Assembly (NCBI RefSeq): GCF_004123805.1
Contig: NZ_RWJX01000007.1
Location: 28,808 to 92,807 of the forward strand
DNA from: Cellulomonas endophytica
GTDB lineage: Bacteria; Actinomycetota; Actinomycetes; Actinomycetales; Cellulomonadaceae
Reading direction: 5' to 3'
Length of the DNA: 64,000 nt
Shown: one piece after another, positions 38,025 to 45,578 of the stretch
How the letters are laid out: each line of letters opens with the position of its first letter
How positions within the stretch are numbered: the stretch's first letter is position 1
The notes under the pieces: model-generated
Seen by the model: only the letters and a program-made list of their open reading frames with translations
Told to the model about the DNA's origin: nothing
Database searches by the model: none
Position numbers and translations under genes: made by a program

Positions 38025-39032
38025 ATGACGGAGCAGCCCGGTCTGGACGGCGACGAGGGCGGGCTGGCGTCCGCCCCACCGCCGCGTCGGACGTCGAAGC
38101 TCTCGATCGTCGGGGCCGGCGCGGTCGGGTCGACGATGGCGTACGCCGCCCTCATGCGCGGTGCCGCCCGCACCGTCGCGCTCTACGACATCGACAAGGC
38201 CAAGGTCGAGGCGGAGGCCCTCGACCTCGGCCACGGCATCCAGTTCATGCCCATGGCCGAGATCCTCGGGTCGGACGACATCGCCGTCTGCGCCGACTCC
38301 GACGTCGTCGTCGTGACGGCGGGCGCCAAGCAGCGGCCGGGGCAGACGCGGCTCGACCTGGCCGAGGCGACGGTGTCCCTCATCAAGAAGATCCTGCCGC
38401 CGCTCGTCGAGGTGGCGCCGGACGCCGTCTACGTCATGGTCACCAACCCCGTCGACGTCGTCACCTACGCCGCGCTGCGCCTGTCGGGCCTCCCGCCGGC
38501 CCGGATGTTCGGCTCCGGGACCGTCCTGGACTCCTCGCGGCTGCGCTACCTCATCGCCCGGCACACCGGGGTGGCGGTGCAGAACGTGCACGCCTACGTG
38601 GCGGGCGAGCACGGCGACACGGAGCTGCCCCTGTGGAGCTCGGCGAGCATCGGCGCCGTGCCGCTGCTCGACTGGAACGGCATCGGCGGACGGGGCGCGC
38701 TGACGTCGGAGGTGCGCGAGGACATCGCGCGCGAGGTCGTGGAGTCCGCCTACAAGATCATCGCCGGCAAGGGCGCGACGAACTACGCCGTCGCCCTCGC
38801 CGGCTCGCGGATCATCGAGGCGGTGGTCAAGGACGAGCAGCGCATCCTGCCCGTCTCCTCGCTCCTCGACGGCTACCACGGCATCAGCGACGTGTGCCTG
38901 TCGGTGCCGGCGCTGGTCGGCCGTGGCGGCGTGGGGGACCGTCTCGAGGTCCCCATGTCCGCCGACGAGCTCGCGGGGCTGCGGCGGTCGGCCGAGGCCG
39001 TGCGCTCCGTGGCGCGTCGCTTCGGGTTCTGA
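38025..39032 (+). CDS. ldh: L-lactate dehydrogenase
   Basis: Cytosolic enzyme reducing pyruvate to L-lactate with NADH, regenerating NAD in fermentation. 335 residues. NAD fold VGAGAVGSTMAYA (about 28-40), the cofactor-binding Asp in YDIDKAK, active loop AGAKQRPGQTR with the Gln that selects lactate over malate, VTNPVDV, and the catalytic His in GEHGDTELPLWSS (near 197). ATG 38025 has AGCAGGAGG 4-5 bases upstream; an upstream in-frame extension from 37983 is low-complexity. The gene likely starts from TAGCCT at 37953, overlapping the helicase stop, giving a leader of about 60 bases. An LDH suggests facultative or microaerobic life. Confidence 0.95.
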   Translation: MTEQPGLDGDEGGLASAPPPRRTSKLSIVGAGAVGSTMAYAALMRGAARTVALYDIDKAKVEAEALDLGHGIQFMPMAEILGSDDIAVCADSDVVVVTAGAKQRPGQTRLDLAEATVSLIKKILPPLVEVAPDAVYVMVTNPVDVVTYAALRLSGLPPARMFGSGTVLDSSRLRYLIARHTGVAVQNVHAYVAGEHGDTELPLWSSASIGAVPLLDWNGIGGRGALTSEVREDIAREVVESAYKIIAGKGATNYAVALAGSRIIEAVVKDEQRILPVSSLLDGYHGISDVCLSVPALVGRGGVGDRLEVPMSADELAGLRRSAEAVRSVARRFGF

Positions 39033-39099
39033 GGCCCTGAGGCTCTGAGGCACGGCGGGGGCGGGCGGCCGCGGCCGGCCGGCCGCTCCGCCGCACGAC

Positions 39100-39116
39100 C
39101 CCGGCCCGCGGCCGGG
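39100..39116. terminator. Candidate terminator between ldh and lexA
   Basis: CCCGGCC-CGC-GGCCGGG, a perfect 7-pair stem with a 3-base loop, in a very GC-rich gap between convergent genes. It is preceded by another palindromic G/C run (39066-39086). Confidence 0.45.
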
Positions 39117-39118
39117 CG

Positions 39119-39168
39119 GTGCGCCGGGATCGTGCGCCGGGATCGTGCGCCGGGATCGTGCGCCGGGG
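39119..39168. repeat. 13-bp tandem repeat, nearly 4 copies
   Basis: GTGCGCCGGGATC repeats exactly at 39119, 39132 and 39145, with a partial fourth copy at 39158-39168. It lies in the ldh-lexA gap, 30 bases from the lexA stop. Confidence 0.9.
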
Positions 39169-39197
39169 CCGAGCGTCGGGAGGGGCGGGCGCGGGGG

Positions 39198-40016
39198 TCA
39201 GAGCGCGCGGAGCACGCTCACGACGCGTCCGAGCACCGTGGCCTCGTCACCCGGGATGGGCTCGTACGCCGGGTTGTGCGGCATGAGCCAGACGTGGCCG
39301 TCCGCGCGGCGGAAGGTCTTGACCGTCGCCTCGCCGTCGATCATCGCGGCGACGATCTGGCCGTTCTCGGCGACGGGCTGGCGCCGCACCACGACCCAGT
39401 CCCCGTCGCAGATGGCGGCGTCGACCATCGAGTCGCCGCGGACGGCCAGGAGGAAGAGCTCCCCGTCGCCGACGAGCTGCCGCGGCAGCGGGAAGACGTC
39501 CTCGACGACCTGCTCGGCGACGATCGGGCCGCCCGCGGCGATCCGGCCGACCAGGGGCACGTAGGCCGGCGCCGGGGCCGAGGCCTCGTCGTCGCCCGTG
39601 CCCGGCACGGTCAGCTCGTGGACCGGCGCCGGAGCCGCCGTGCGGGTGGCTGCCCGGGCGCCGTCGGGCAGGACGACCTCCATGGCGCGCGGCCGGTGGG
39701 GGTCGCGCCGCAGCAGGCCCTTGCGCTCGAGCGCCGTGAGCTGGTGCTTCACGCTCGAGGGGCTCGTGAGGCCGACCGCCTCCCCGATCTCCCGCATGCT
39801 CGGCGGGTAGCCGCGGCGCTCGACGGAGGCCCGGACGGTCTCGAGCACCATGCGCTGCCGCGCCGTCAGCCCGTCGGGACCGGCGTCGGGCTCCGGGAGC
39901 TGCAGGACCGCGGCGAGCGCCTCGACGTCGGCCGTGCGCGGGCGGCCCCGCCGCGGTGCGGCGCCCCCCGGATCGGTGCCCGTCGACCCCTCGCGGTCGG
40001 GCGTCCTGTCGCTCAC
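39198..40016 (-). CDS. lexA: SOS repressor LexA
   Basis: Transcriptional repressor of DNA-damage genes that cleaves itself when RecA is active. 272 residues: a 45-residue Pro/Arg/Asp-rich head, a winged helix-turn-helix ([20 protein letters not shown], about 70-89), and a linker. The cleavage site is the Ala-Gly bond in IAAGGPI near 160, the serine is in RGDSMVDAA near 195, and the general-base Lys is in ATVKTFRR near 233. GTG 40016 follows AGAGGAGAG by 4 bases. Its promoter has -35 TTGATG and -10 TAGGGT 17 bases apart, with an SOS box overlapping the -35, so it is autoregulated. Divergent from the LysM gene. Confidence 0.97.
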   Translation of the reverse strand: MSDRTPDREGSTGTDPGGAAPRRGRPRTADVEALAAVLQLPEPDAGPDGLTARQRMVLETVRASVERRGYPPSMREIGEAVGLTSPSSVKHQLTALERKGLLRRDPHRPRAMEVVLPDGARAATRTAAPAPVHELTVPGTGDDEASAPAPAYVPLVGRIAAGGPIVAEQVVEDVFPLPRQLVGDGELFLLAVRGDSMVDAAICDGDWVVVRRQPVAENGQIVAAMIDGEATVKTFRRADGHVWLMPHNPAYEPIPGDEATVLGRVVSVLRAL

Positions 40017-40107
40017 GTCGCTCTCCTCTGGCGTGCCCGTCGGGCACCGGCCGCGGGGCCGGGGACGGTCGTGTCGGTGGTCGGTGGTGCGCTGTGCCTC
40101 GTGCAGA

Positions 40108-40148
40108 ACCCTAGGAGCGGCGGGACGTCGCATCAAACACCTGTTCGA
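40108..40148 (-). promoter_or_regulatory. lexA promoter with SOS box
   Basis: On the minus strand, TCGAACAGGTGTTTGA (40148-40133) matches 11 of 12 SOS positions. It is followed by -35 TTGATG, a 17-base gap and -10 TAGGGT (40113-40108). The box overlaps the -35, fitting LexA autorepression. Confidence 0.85.
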
Positions 40149-40184
40149 GCGTGTCTCGACGCGTGTCGGGACCGCGTGGTAGAA

Positions 40185-40215
40185 CCGTACACACGTTCGT
40201 CGAACAGGCGTACGA
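40185..40215 (+). promoter_or_regulatory. Double SOS box in front of the LysM gene
   Basis: Two SOS boxes share one base. CCGTACACACGTTCGT (40185-40200) matches 9 of 12 positions and TCGAACAGGCGTACGA (40200-40215) matches 11 of 12. Together they make a 29-base near-palindrome with outer CGTAC/GTACG and inner GTTCG/CGAAC. TAGAAC at 40180-40185 may be the -10 box. Confidence 0.75.
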
Positions 40216-40229
40216 GCACGGAGACGGCG

Positions 40230-40251
40230 TGTCGGTGGTCGGTGCGAGCGT
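40230..40251 (+). promoter_or_regulatory. RecA-NDp-like element upstream of the LysM gene
   Basis: TGTCGGTG (40230-40237), 8 bases, then GAGCGT (40246-40251). The -35-like part is identical to that of recA. The -10 keeps the key A and final T but lacks the first T. It lies about 95 bases before the LysM start. Another copy of TGTCGGTG is at 40072-40079 without a good -10. Confidence 0.55.
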
Positions 40252-40345
40252 GACGGGCGGCGGTGGCCGCGCCCAGGGGGCGACGGGACGCACGACCGGG
40301 CAGGGCACGGGGCTGGACCCACGGACGATGGAGGAGGCGACGGCG

Positions 40346-40864
40346 GTGAGCACGACGACCATGACGCGGACCGGCACGACCAGGAGCACGGCGCGCACGA
40401 CGACCGGTACGACGACCGGCACGGCGCGCACGACGAGCGGCACGGCGCGCACGACGGCCGGGCGGACCCGGGCGACCGGGGTGCCGACCGCACCGGTGCC
40501 CGCGGTGACGGAGAGCTCCAGGCGCACGTCCGGCGAGCCGGCGCCCGCCGGGCCGGTGGGCGGTGGGCGGCCGGGGGGGCTGCGGCTGACCGGTCGGGGT
40601 CGCCTCGTGGCCGCCGGGCTCGCGCTCGCGGCCGCCGGGCTCGGGGTGTGGGGCGCGGACGCCGCCCGCGCCGAGGTCGCCGGCCCCGCCGCGGTGGCGC
40701 AGCACGTCGTCCTGCCGGGGGAGACCCTGTGGGGGATCGCTGAGGGTGTGGCGGAGCCGGGCCAGGACGTGCGCGACGTGGTGCTCGACCTGGTGACCCT
40801 CAACGGTCTGCCCTCGTCGGCGCTCGCCGCCGGGCAGACGATCGTGGTGCCGGTCGGCGGCTGA
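40346..40864 (+). CDS. LysM-domain membrane protein, SOS-linked (ChiZ/DivS/YneA-like position)
   Basis: 172 residues. The N-terminal 45 residues are Thr/Arg/Gly-rich. A basic stretch and one hydrophobic helix ([20 protein letters not shown], about 88-107) follow, then a C-terminal Lys[21 protein letters not shown] and [20 protein letters not shown]. Divergent from lexA with three SOS boxes between, the layout of mycobacterial ChiZ (Rv2719c), corynebacterial DivS and Bacillus YneA, which delay cell division during DNA damage. That role is inferred from position and architecture. GTG 40346 is chosen because GGAGGAGG lies 8 bases upstream and homologues begin with STTT; earlier in-frame starts (40151, 40229) run through the regulatory sites. 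Confidence 0.8.
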   Translation: MSTTTMTRTGTTRSTARTTTGTTTGTARTTSGTARTTAGRTRATGVPTAPVPAVTESSRRTSGEPAPAGPVGGGRPGGLRLTGRGRLVAAGLALAAAGLGVWGADAARAEVAGPAAVAQHVVLPGETLWGIAEGVAEPGQDVRDVVLDLVTLNGLPSSALAAGQTIVVPVGG

Positions 40865-40897
40865 CCGTGCCGGCGGACGGGTCCTGCGGCCCGTCGC

Positions 40898-40927
40898 TTG
40901 CACGGGCCCGCGCCCGCCGCCTAGCGT
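40898..40927 (+). promoter_or_regulatory. nrdR promoter
   Basis: TTGCAC (40898-40903) and TAGCGT (40922-40927) separated by 18 bases. It predicts a leader of about 55 bases before GTG 40990. Confidence 0.6.
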
Positions 40928-40989
40928 CGAGCGCGGCGCGCCACGCGCCCGGCGGGCACCCGCCCCGGTCGCAGCCCGAAGGGGGCGTC

Positions 40990-41574
40990 GTGCACTGCCC
41001 GTTCTGCCGGAACCCGGACTCCCGCGTCGTGGACTCCCGCACGTCGGACGACGGCTCGGCGATCCGGCGCCGGCGGCAGTGCCCCCAGTGCCAGCGCCGG
41101 TTCACCACCGTGGAGACGACGAGCCTGTCGGTCGTCAAGCGGTCGGGGGCGAGCGAGCCCTTCCGGCGCGACAAGGTGGTCAACGGCGTCCGCAAGGCGT
41201 GCCAGGGCCGGCCCGTGAGCGAGGACGACCTGGCGCTGCTCGCGCAGAAGGTCGAGGAGACGCTGCGCTCGTCGGGCCAGCCGGAGATCGACGCCTACGA
41301 GGTGGGCCTGGCGATCCTCGGCCCGCTCCGCGAGCTCGACGAGGTCGCGTACCTGCGCTTCGCCAGCGTGTACCAGGCCTTCGACTCCCTCGAGGACTTC
41401 GAGGCGGCCATCCACGTCCTGCGTGCGGAGCGCGAGGGGGTCGCCGGCGTCGACGCCCCGGACGGTGCGGCCACCCCGTCACCCACCGGTCCCGGGGGCG
41501 ACGAGTCGCGCGAGGGCGTGGGGGCGGGGCCCAGCCCGCTCCCCGCCGGGCGGGGCACTAGCGTCGGGGCGTGA
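40990..41574 (+). CDS. nrdR: Ribonucleotide reductase repressor NrdR
   Basis: Senses dATP/ATP and represses ribonucleotide reductase genes. 194 residues. The zinc ribbon has CPFC (residues 3-6) and CPQC (about 31-34), with the usual DSRVVDSR and ECR-type [17 protein letters not shown]. The ATP-cone follows ([20 protein letters not shown], about 50-69, to [17 protein letters not shown]). The last 45 residues are a Gly/Ser/Pro extension absent from most NrdR. GTG 40990 with AAGGGGG upstream puts Cys3 in the invariant place. The usual actinobacterial position is next to lexA. Its stop overlaps the S9 peptidase start, where a -10 box for that gene lies inside the NrdR tail. Confidence 0.95.
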   Translation: MHCPFCRNPDSRVVDSRTSDDGSAIRRRRQCPQCQRRFTTVETTSLSVVKRSGASEPFRRDKVVNGVRKACQGRPVSEDDLALLAQKVEETLRSSGQPEIDAYEVGLAILGPLRELDEVAYLRFASVYQAFDSLEDFEAAIHVLRAEREGVAGVDAPDGAATPSPTGPGGDESREGVGAGPSPLPAGRGTSVGA

Positions 41575-43859
41575 TCCCCGACGACATCGCCCTCCTCCGC
41601 ACGCCCGGGCGTCCTGCGGTCCTCCCCGACGGCTCGGCCGCCGTCGTGGCGGTCACGGCGCCGGACCTCGAGGCGGACGAGGCCACGGGTGGCCTGTGGC
41701 TCGTGCCGCTGCACGGCGACGCCGTCCCCCGCCGGTTGACGACCGGCCACCGTGACACGGAGCCCGCCGTGACGCCGGACGGCGGCGCGGTCGTGTTCGT
41801 GCGCGCGTCCCCCGGCGTGCCGGGGCAGGCGTTCCTGCTGCCGCTGGCCGGGGGGGACGCCGTCCGGCTGACGGACGCGCCGCTGGGCGTGCAGGCGCCG
41901 GCGGTCTCGCCCGACGGGCGTCGGCTGGCGGTGCTCGCCCGCATCCCCGAGCGGGGGCGGTACGAGCGGGACGGCGACCCCGGGGCGGAGCCGCCGCGTC
42001 TCGTGGACCGGTACCGCTACCGGGCGGACGCGCTCGGTTTCCTCCACGACCGGCCGCGGCACGCGCTCGTCGTCGACCTCCCCGGCGTCGCCGCGGACGC
42101 CACCCTCGCCGCGGTCGACCCCCGGCCGGCCCCGGCCCTCGACGTGACGCCCGGGGACCACGAGGTGCGCTCCCTCGCATGGGACGCCGCCGGCACGGCG
42201 CTCCTCGTCGTGACGGCCGTGCACACGGCGCGCGACGAGGACCTGCGCACGGACGTGGTCCGCGTCCCGGTGCCGGCCGTCCTCCCCGTGCCCGTCCCGG
42301 CCGGACGGCGCGACCCGGCCCCGGGCCGCGACGGTGCCCGGGCCCCGGCGACGGCGGGGGACCGCGACGCGGCCGACGCCGCCGCCGCCGACGGCCCTGC
42401 CGGCACCGTGGTGCCCGCACCGGGCGGCACCGCGGGCTGGGCACGGCTCACGGACGCCGACGCCGGCAGCACCCTCGCCGTCGACGCCGTGCGCCCGGCG
42501 CCCGACGGCCTCTCCCTGTGGCTGCTGGGGTCGGAGACGGGGCCGACCGGCCGGGACTTCGTCGGTCGCGCGACGGGCCTGCTGCGCCTGCCGCTCGGCG
42601 CGGACGGCGCCCCGGCCGGGCCGCCGGAGCGCCTGACCGACGAGGACGTCGACCTCGACCCGGAGGTCCTCGTGCCCCGCGGCGGCGCGGTCCTCGTCGC
42701 GCGCGTGCACCGCGGCGCGCAGCCCCTCCTCGAGGTGGCGGCGGACGGCACGCGGCGGGAGGTCCTCGTCGGCCTCGACCCGTCGGTCGGCGGCGGTCCT
42801 GCCGTCGTCACCGCCGCCGCCGCCGCCGGCGACGTGGTCGTCGTCAGCGCCGCGGGCCCGGCCACGGCCGGCGACGTGCTCGTCGTGGACCCCGCGGGGG
42901 GCGAGGCGCGTGCGGTGACCGACCTGTCCGGCCCGTTGCGGGCGACGGGCCGGCTGCGCCGGGCGGAGGAGCTGACGGCCCACGCCCCGGACGGCACGGC
43001 CGTGCACGGCTGGACCGTGCGGCCCGACCCCGCGCTGCACGGCCCGGGCCCGTACCCGACCCTGCTGATGATCCACGGCGGCCCGCACGCCCAGTACACG
43101 GGCGCGGTGTTCGACGAGGCCCAGGTGCTCGCGCACGCCGGCTATGCGGTCGTCATGGGCAACCCGCGCGGGTCGGCGGGCTACGGCCGTGCCCACGCGC
43201 TGGCCATCCGGCAGGCGATGGGCACGGTCGACACGGACGACGTCCTCGCCCTGCTCGACGCGGCCCTGACCGCCGACGACCTCGACGAGGCCCGGACGGG
43301 CGCGCTCGGCGGCTCCTACGGCGGCTACCTGACGGCGTGGCTCACGACGCGCACGCAGCGCTTCGCGGCGGCCGTCGTCGAGCGCGGCTTCCTCGACCCC
43401 GTCAGCTTCGTCGGCTCCAGCGACATCGGGTGGTTCTTCGGGCTCGAGTACGTCGGCGACGCCGCGACCCCCGAGGGCGCCGCCCTGGTCGCCGCGCAGT
43501 CCCCGATGGCCCACGTCGGGGCCGTGCGGACGCCGACCCTCGTCGTGCACTCGGAGCACGACTGGCGCTGCCCCGTCGAGCAGGGGCAGCGGTGGTTCGT
43601 CGAGCTCAGGCGCCGCGGGGTCCCGACCCGGCTGCTGCTGTTCCCCGGCGAGGGCCACGAGCTGACCCGGTCCGGGCGGCCCTCGCACCGCGTCGCGCGC
43701 TTCGCCCACCTCCTGCGGTGGTGGGACGAGCACCTGCCCGTGCGGGTGCCGACGGACGGCGACCGCGACGTGGACGGCGAGGCCGACGGCGCCGGCGGCG
43801 CCGACGGCGCCGACCTCGTCGCCCCGGGCCACGGACCGGCGGGTGCCACCGCCGGGTGA
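41571..43859 (+). CDS. S9-family (prolyl-oligopeptidase/acylaminoacyl-type) peptidase
   Basis: Cytosolic serine peptidase, 762 residues. An N-terminal beta-propeller (about 1-450) contains WD40-like PD-repeats such as [16 protein letters not shown] and [16 protein letters not shown], and an Ala/Asp/Gly insert. The C-terminal alpha/beta hydrolase carries [10 protein letters not shown] (oxyanion region), the nucleophile Ser in [10 protein letters not shown] near 580, Asp in HSEHDWRCP near 662 and His in GEGHEL near 695. No signal peptide. GTG 41571 overlaps the nrdR stop, and TAGCGT lies six bases before it (leaderless). The substrate is probably short or N-acylated peptides by family, not shown here. 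A DUF5302 gene follows after 104 bases. Confidence 0.92.
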   Translation: MIPDDIALLRTPGRPAVLPDGSAAVVAVTAPDLEADEATGGLWLVPLHGDAVPRRLTTGHRDTEPAVTPDGGAVVFVRASPGVPGQAFLLPLAGGDAVRLTDAPLGVQAPAVSPDGRRLAVLARIPERGRYERDGDPGAEPPRLVDRYRYRADALGFLHDRPRHALVVDLPGVAADATLAAVDPRPAPALDVTPGDHEVRSLAWDAAGTALLVVTAVHTARDEDLRTDVVRVPVPAVLPVPVPAGRRDPAPGRDGARAPATAGDRDAADAAAADGPAGTVVPAPGGTAGWARLTDADAGSTLAVDAVRPAPDGLSLWLLGSETGPTGRDFVGRATGLLRLPLGADGAPAGPPERLTDEDVDLDPEVLVPRGGAVLVARVHRGAQPLLEVAADGTRREVLVGLDPSVGGGPAVVTAAAAAGDVVVVSAAGPATAGDVLVVDPAGGEARAVTDLSGPLRATGRLRRAEELTAHAPDGTAVHGWTVRPDPALHGPGPYPTLLMIHGGPHAQYTGAVFDEAQVLAHAGYAVVMGNPRGSAGYGRAHALAIRQAMGTVDTDDVLALLDAALTADDLDEARTGALGGSYGGYLTAWLTTRTQRFAAAVVERGFLDPVSFVGSSDIGWFFGLEYVGDAATPEGAALVAAQSPMAHVGAVRTPTLVVHSEHDWRCPVEQGQRWFVELRRRGVPTRLLLFPGEGHELTRSGRPSHRVARFAHLLRWWDEHLPVRVPTDGDRDVDGEADGAGGADGADLVAPGHGPAGATAG

Positions 43860-43963
43860 GCCCGCAGAATGCCCTGGCCCGCGTCGCCGACGTGGTCCAG
43901 CCTGGTCACCGGCGCACCGCGCGCCCGGACGGGGCGCCCCGCGCGCCCGGAGAGGGAGGTCCC

Positions 43964-44227
43964 ATGGACGACGCCGCACAGGAGGCCCGCACGCCGGGCG
44001 CCGCCGGCACGCCCGACGCGGTCCCGGAGGACACGACGGCCGCGCCGGCGGGCAGCGCGGGGGCGGAGGCGCCGCCCGCCGACGCCAGGGAGCGGTTCCG
44101 CGAGGCGCTCGAGCGCAAGAAGGCCCAGGCGCACCGCTCGGCCGAGGGCGTCGCGCGCGGCAGCACCGTGCACGGGCCCGAGACGACGGGCCCGGGCCGC
44201 CGGCGCTTCCAGCGCAAGTCGGGCTGA
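43964..44227 (+). CDS. DUF5302 small protein
   Basis: 87 residues. The first half is Ala/Pro/Glu-rich and disordered. The C-terminal part has the family pattern: RFREALERKKAQAH, a short spacer, then GSTVHGPETTGPGRRRFQRK (20), ending in K-S-G. Function unknown; the family is restricted to actinobacteria and its members are short and basic at the end. ATG 43964 has GAGGGAGG a few bases upstream, an excellent ribosome site compared with its leaderless neighbours, so it may be well translated. It lies between the S9 peptidase and a terminator. Confidence 0.85.
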   Translation: MDDAAQEARTPGAAGTPDAVPEDTTAAPAGSAGAEAPPADARERFREALERKKAQAHRSAEGVARGSTVHGPETTGPGRRRFQRKSG

Positions 44228-44245
44228 GCGGGGCGGGACGACCGC

Positions 44246-44277
44246 GGGGGCGGTGCCGGGCGACCGGTGCCGCCCCC
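44246..44277. terminator. Terminator between DUF5302 gene and serA
   Basis: A 12-pair stem (44246-44257 with 44266-44277) including two G-U type pairs, 8-base loop, between convergent genes. Confidence 0.6.
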
Positions 44278-44284
44278 GGGCGCG

Positions 44285-45484
44285 TCAGGACAGCAGGCGC
44301 AGCCGCACGCTCTCGGGACGGGCGGCGAGCTCGACGAGCGCCGCCTGGTCGACGGGCGTGCCCGCGTCGGTCACCACGTAGCCGTGGTCGCCACGGGTGG
44401 CCAGGAGCTGGCCGACGATGTTGACGCCGTGCGCGGCGAGGGTCTGGTTCACGGCGGCGAGCACGCCCGGCACGTTGCGGTGCAGGTAGGCGATGCGGTG
44501 GACCTCCGGCGACTGGTCCAGCGCCACGTGGGGGACGTTCACCGACAGGGCCGTGGAGCCCGTGGCCATGAAGTCGCGCAGCTTGTGCGCCACGAACCGG
44601 CCGATGGCCTCCTGCGCCTCCTCGGTGGAGCCGCCGGTGTGCGGGGTGAGGATGACGTTCGGCAGGCCCCGCAGCTCGGACTCGAAGGGGTCGCCCTTGC
44701 GCTTGGGCTCCTCGGGGAAGACGTCGACGGCCGCCCCGACGACCCGTCCGGCCACGACCGCGTCCCGCAGGGCGGCGTAGTCGACGACGAACCCGCGCGA
44801 GAGGTTGAGGAAGATCGAGCCCGGGCGCATGGCCGCGAACTGCTCCGCGCCGAACAGCCCGGCGTTCCCGGACCGGCCGTCCACGTGGAGCGTGACGACG
44901 TCCGCCACCTCGAGGAGCGCGTCGAGGGACTCCATCCGACGGGCGTTGCCCAGGGCCAGCTTCTCGACGGTGTCGTAGTAGACGACGGACATGCCCAGGG
45001 CCTCGGCGAGGACGCTGAGCTGCGTCCCGATGTTGCCGTAGCCGACGATGCCGAGCGTGCGCCCGCGGACCTCGTGCGCGCCGGTGGCGGTCTTGTCCCA
45101 GACCCCGTCGTGCATCTTGCGGTCGAGCACCGTGAGCCGCCGGGTGAGCGCGATGATGTCGGCGATCGCGATCTCGACGACGGAGCGCGTGTTCGAGAAC
45201 GGCGCGTTGAAGACCGCGACGCCCCGCGCGGCCGCGGCGGCCAGGTCGATCTGGTTCGTGCCGATGCAGAAGGCCCCCAGCGCGACGAGGTCGGGCGCCG
45301 CCGCCAGCGCGGCCGCGGTCACCTGCGTCTTGGACCGGATGCCGAGCAGCTCCACCCCGTCGAGCGCCTCGACGAGCTCGGCCTCGTCGAGCGCGCCGGT
45401 GCGGGTGGTCACCTCGTAGCCGGCCGACTCCAGGATCGTCCGGGCCTGGGGGTGCAGGTTCTCGAGCAGCAGGGCCTTGGGCAC
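44285..45484 (-). CDS. serA: D-3-phosphoglycerate dehydrogenase, short (E. coli-type) form
   Basis: First step of serine synthesis: oxidises 3-phosphoglycerate with NAD. 399 residues, the short class with one ACT domain rather than the 525-residue mycobacterial form. Substrate loop GIRSKTQVT, FCIGTNQIDL, NAPFSNTRSVVE, Rossmann GIVGYGNIGTQ, catalytic His in LTPHTGGSTEEAQ, with ACT domain GVLAAVNQTLAAHGVNIVGQ at the end, where serine inhibits. GTG 45484 begins PKALLLEN, the usual start region. It lies 94 bases after the HelD-like gene on the same strand. It ends at a hairpin shared with the DUF5302 gene. Confidence 0.94.
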   Translation of the reverse strand: MPKALLLENLHPQARTILESAGYEVTTRTGALDEAELVEALDGVELLGIRSKTQVTAAALAAAPDLVALGAFCIGTNQIDLAAAAARGVAVFNAPFSNTRSVVEIAIADIIALTRRLTVLDRKMHDGVWDKTATGAHEVRGRTLGIVGYGNIGTQLSVLAEALGMSVVYYDTVEKLALGNARRMESLDALLEVADVVTLHVDGRSGNAGLFGAEQFAAMRPGSIFLNLSRGFVVDYAALRDAVVAGRVVGAAVDVFPEEPKRKGDPFESELRGLPNVILTPHTGGSTEEAQEAIGRFVAHKLRDFMATGSTALSVNVPHVALDQSPEVHRIAYLHRNVPGVLAAVNQTLAAHGVNIVGQLLATRGDHGYVVTDAGTPVDQAALVELAARPESVRLRLLS

Positions 45485-45578
45485 GGCCTCATGGTGCCCC
45501 CGTCCCGGAGCGCGGGACGCCCTCGGTCCGACAGGCGGACGCCCGCCGTCCGGCGGCCGGGCCGCGCACGTGGCGGGG

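Noticed and set aside
40072..40093. Another TGTCGGTG with 8-base spacer as a promoter
   Set aside because: The -10 position reads TGCGCT, without the key A, so it is counted as a word copy but not called a promoter.
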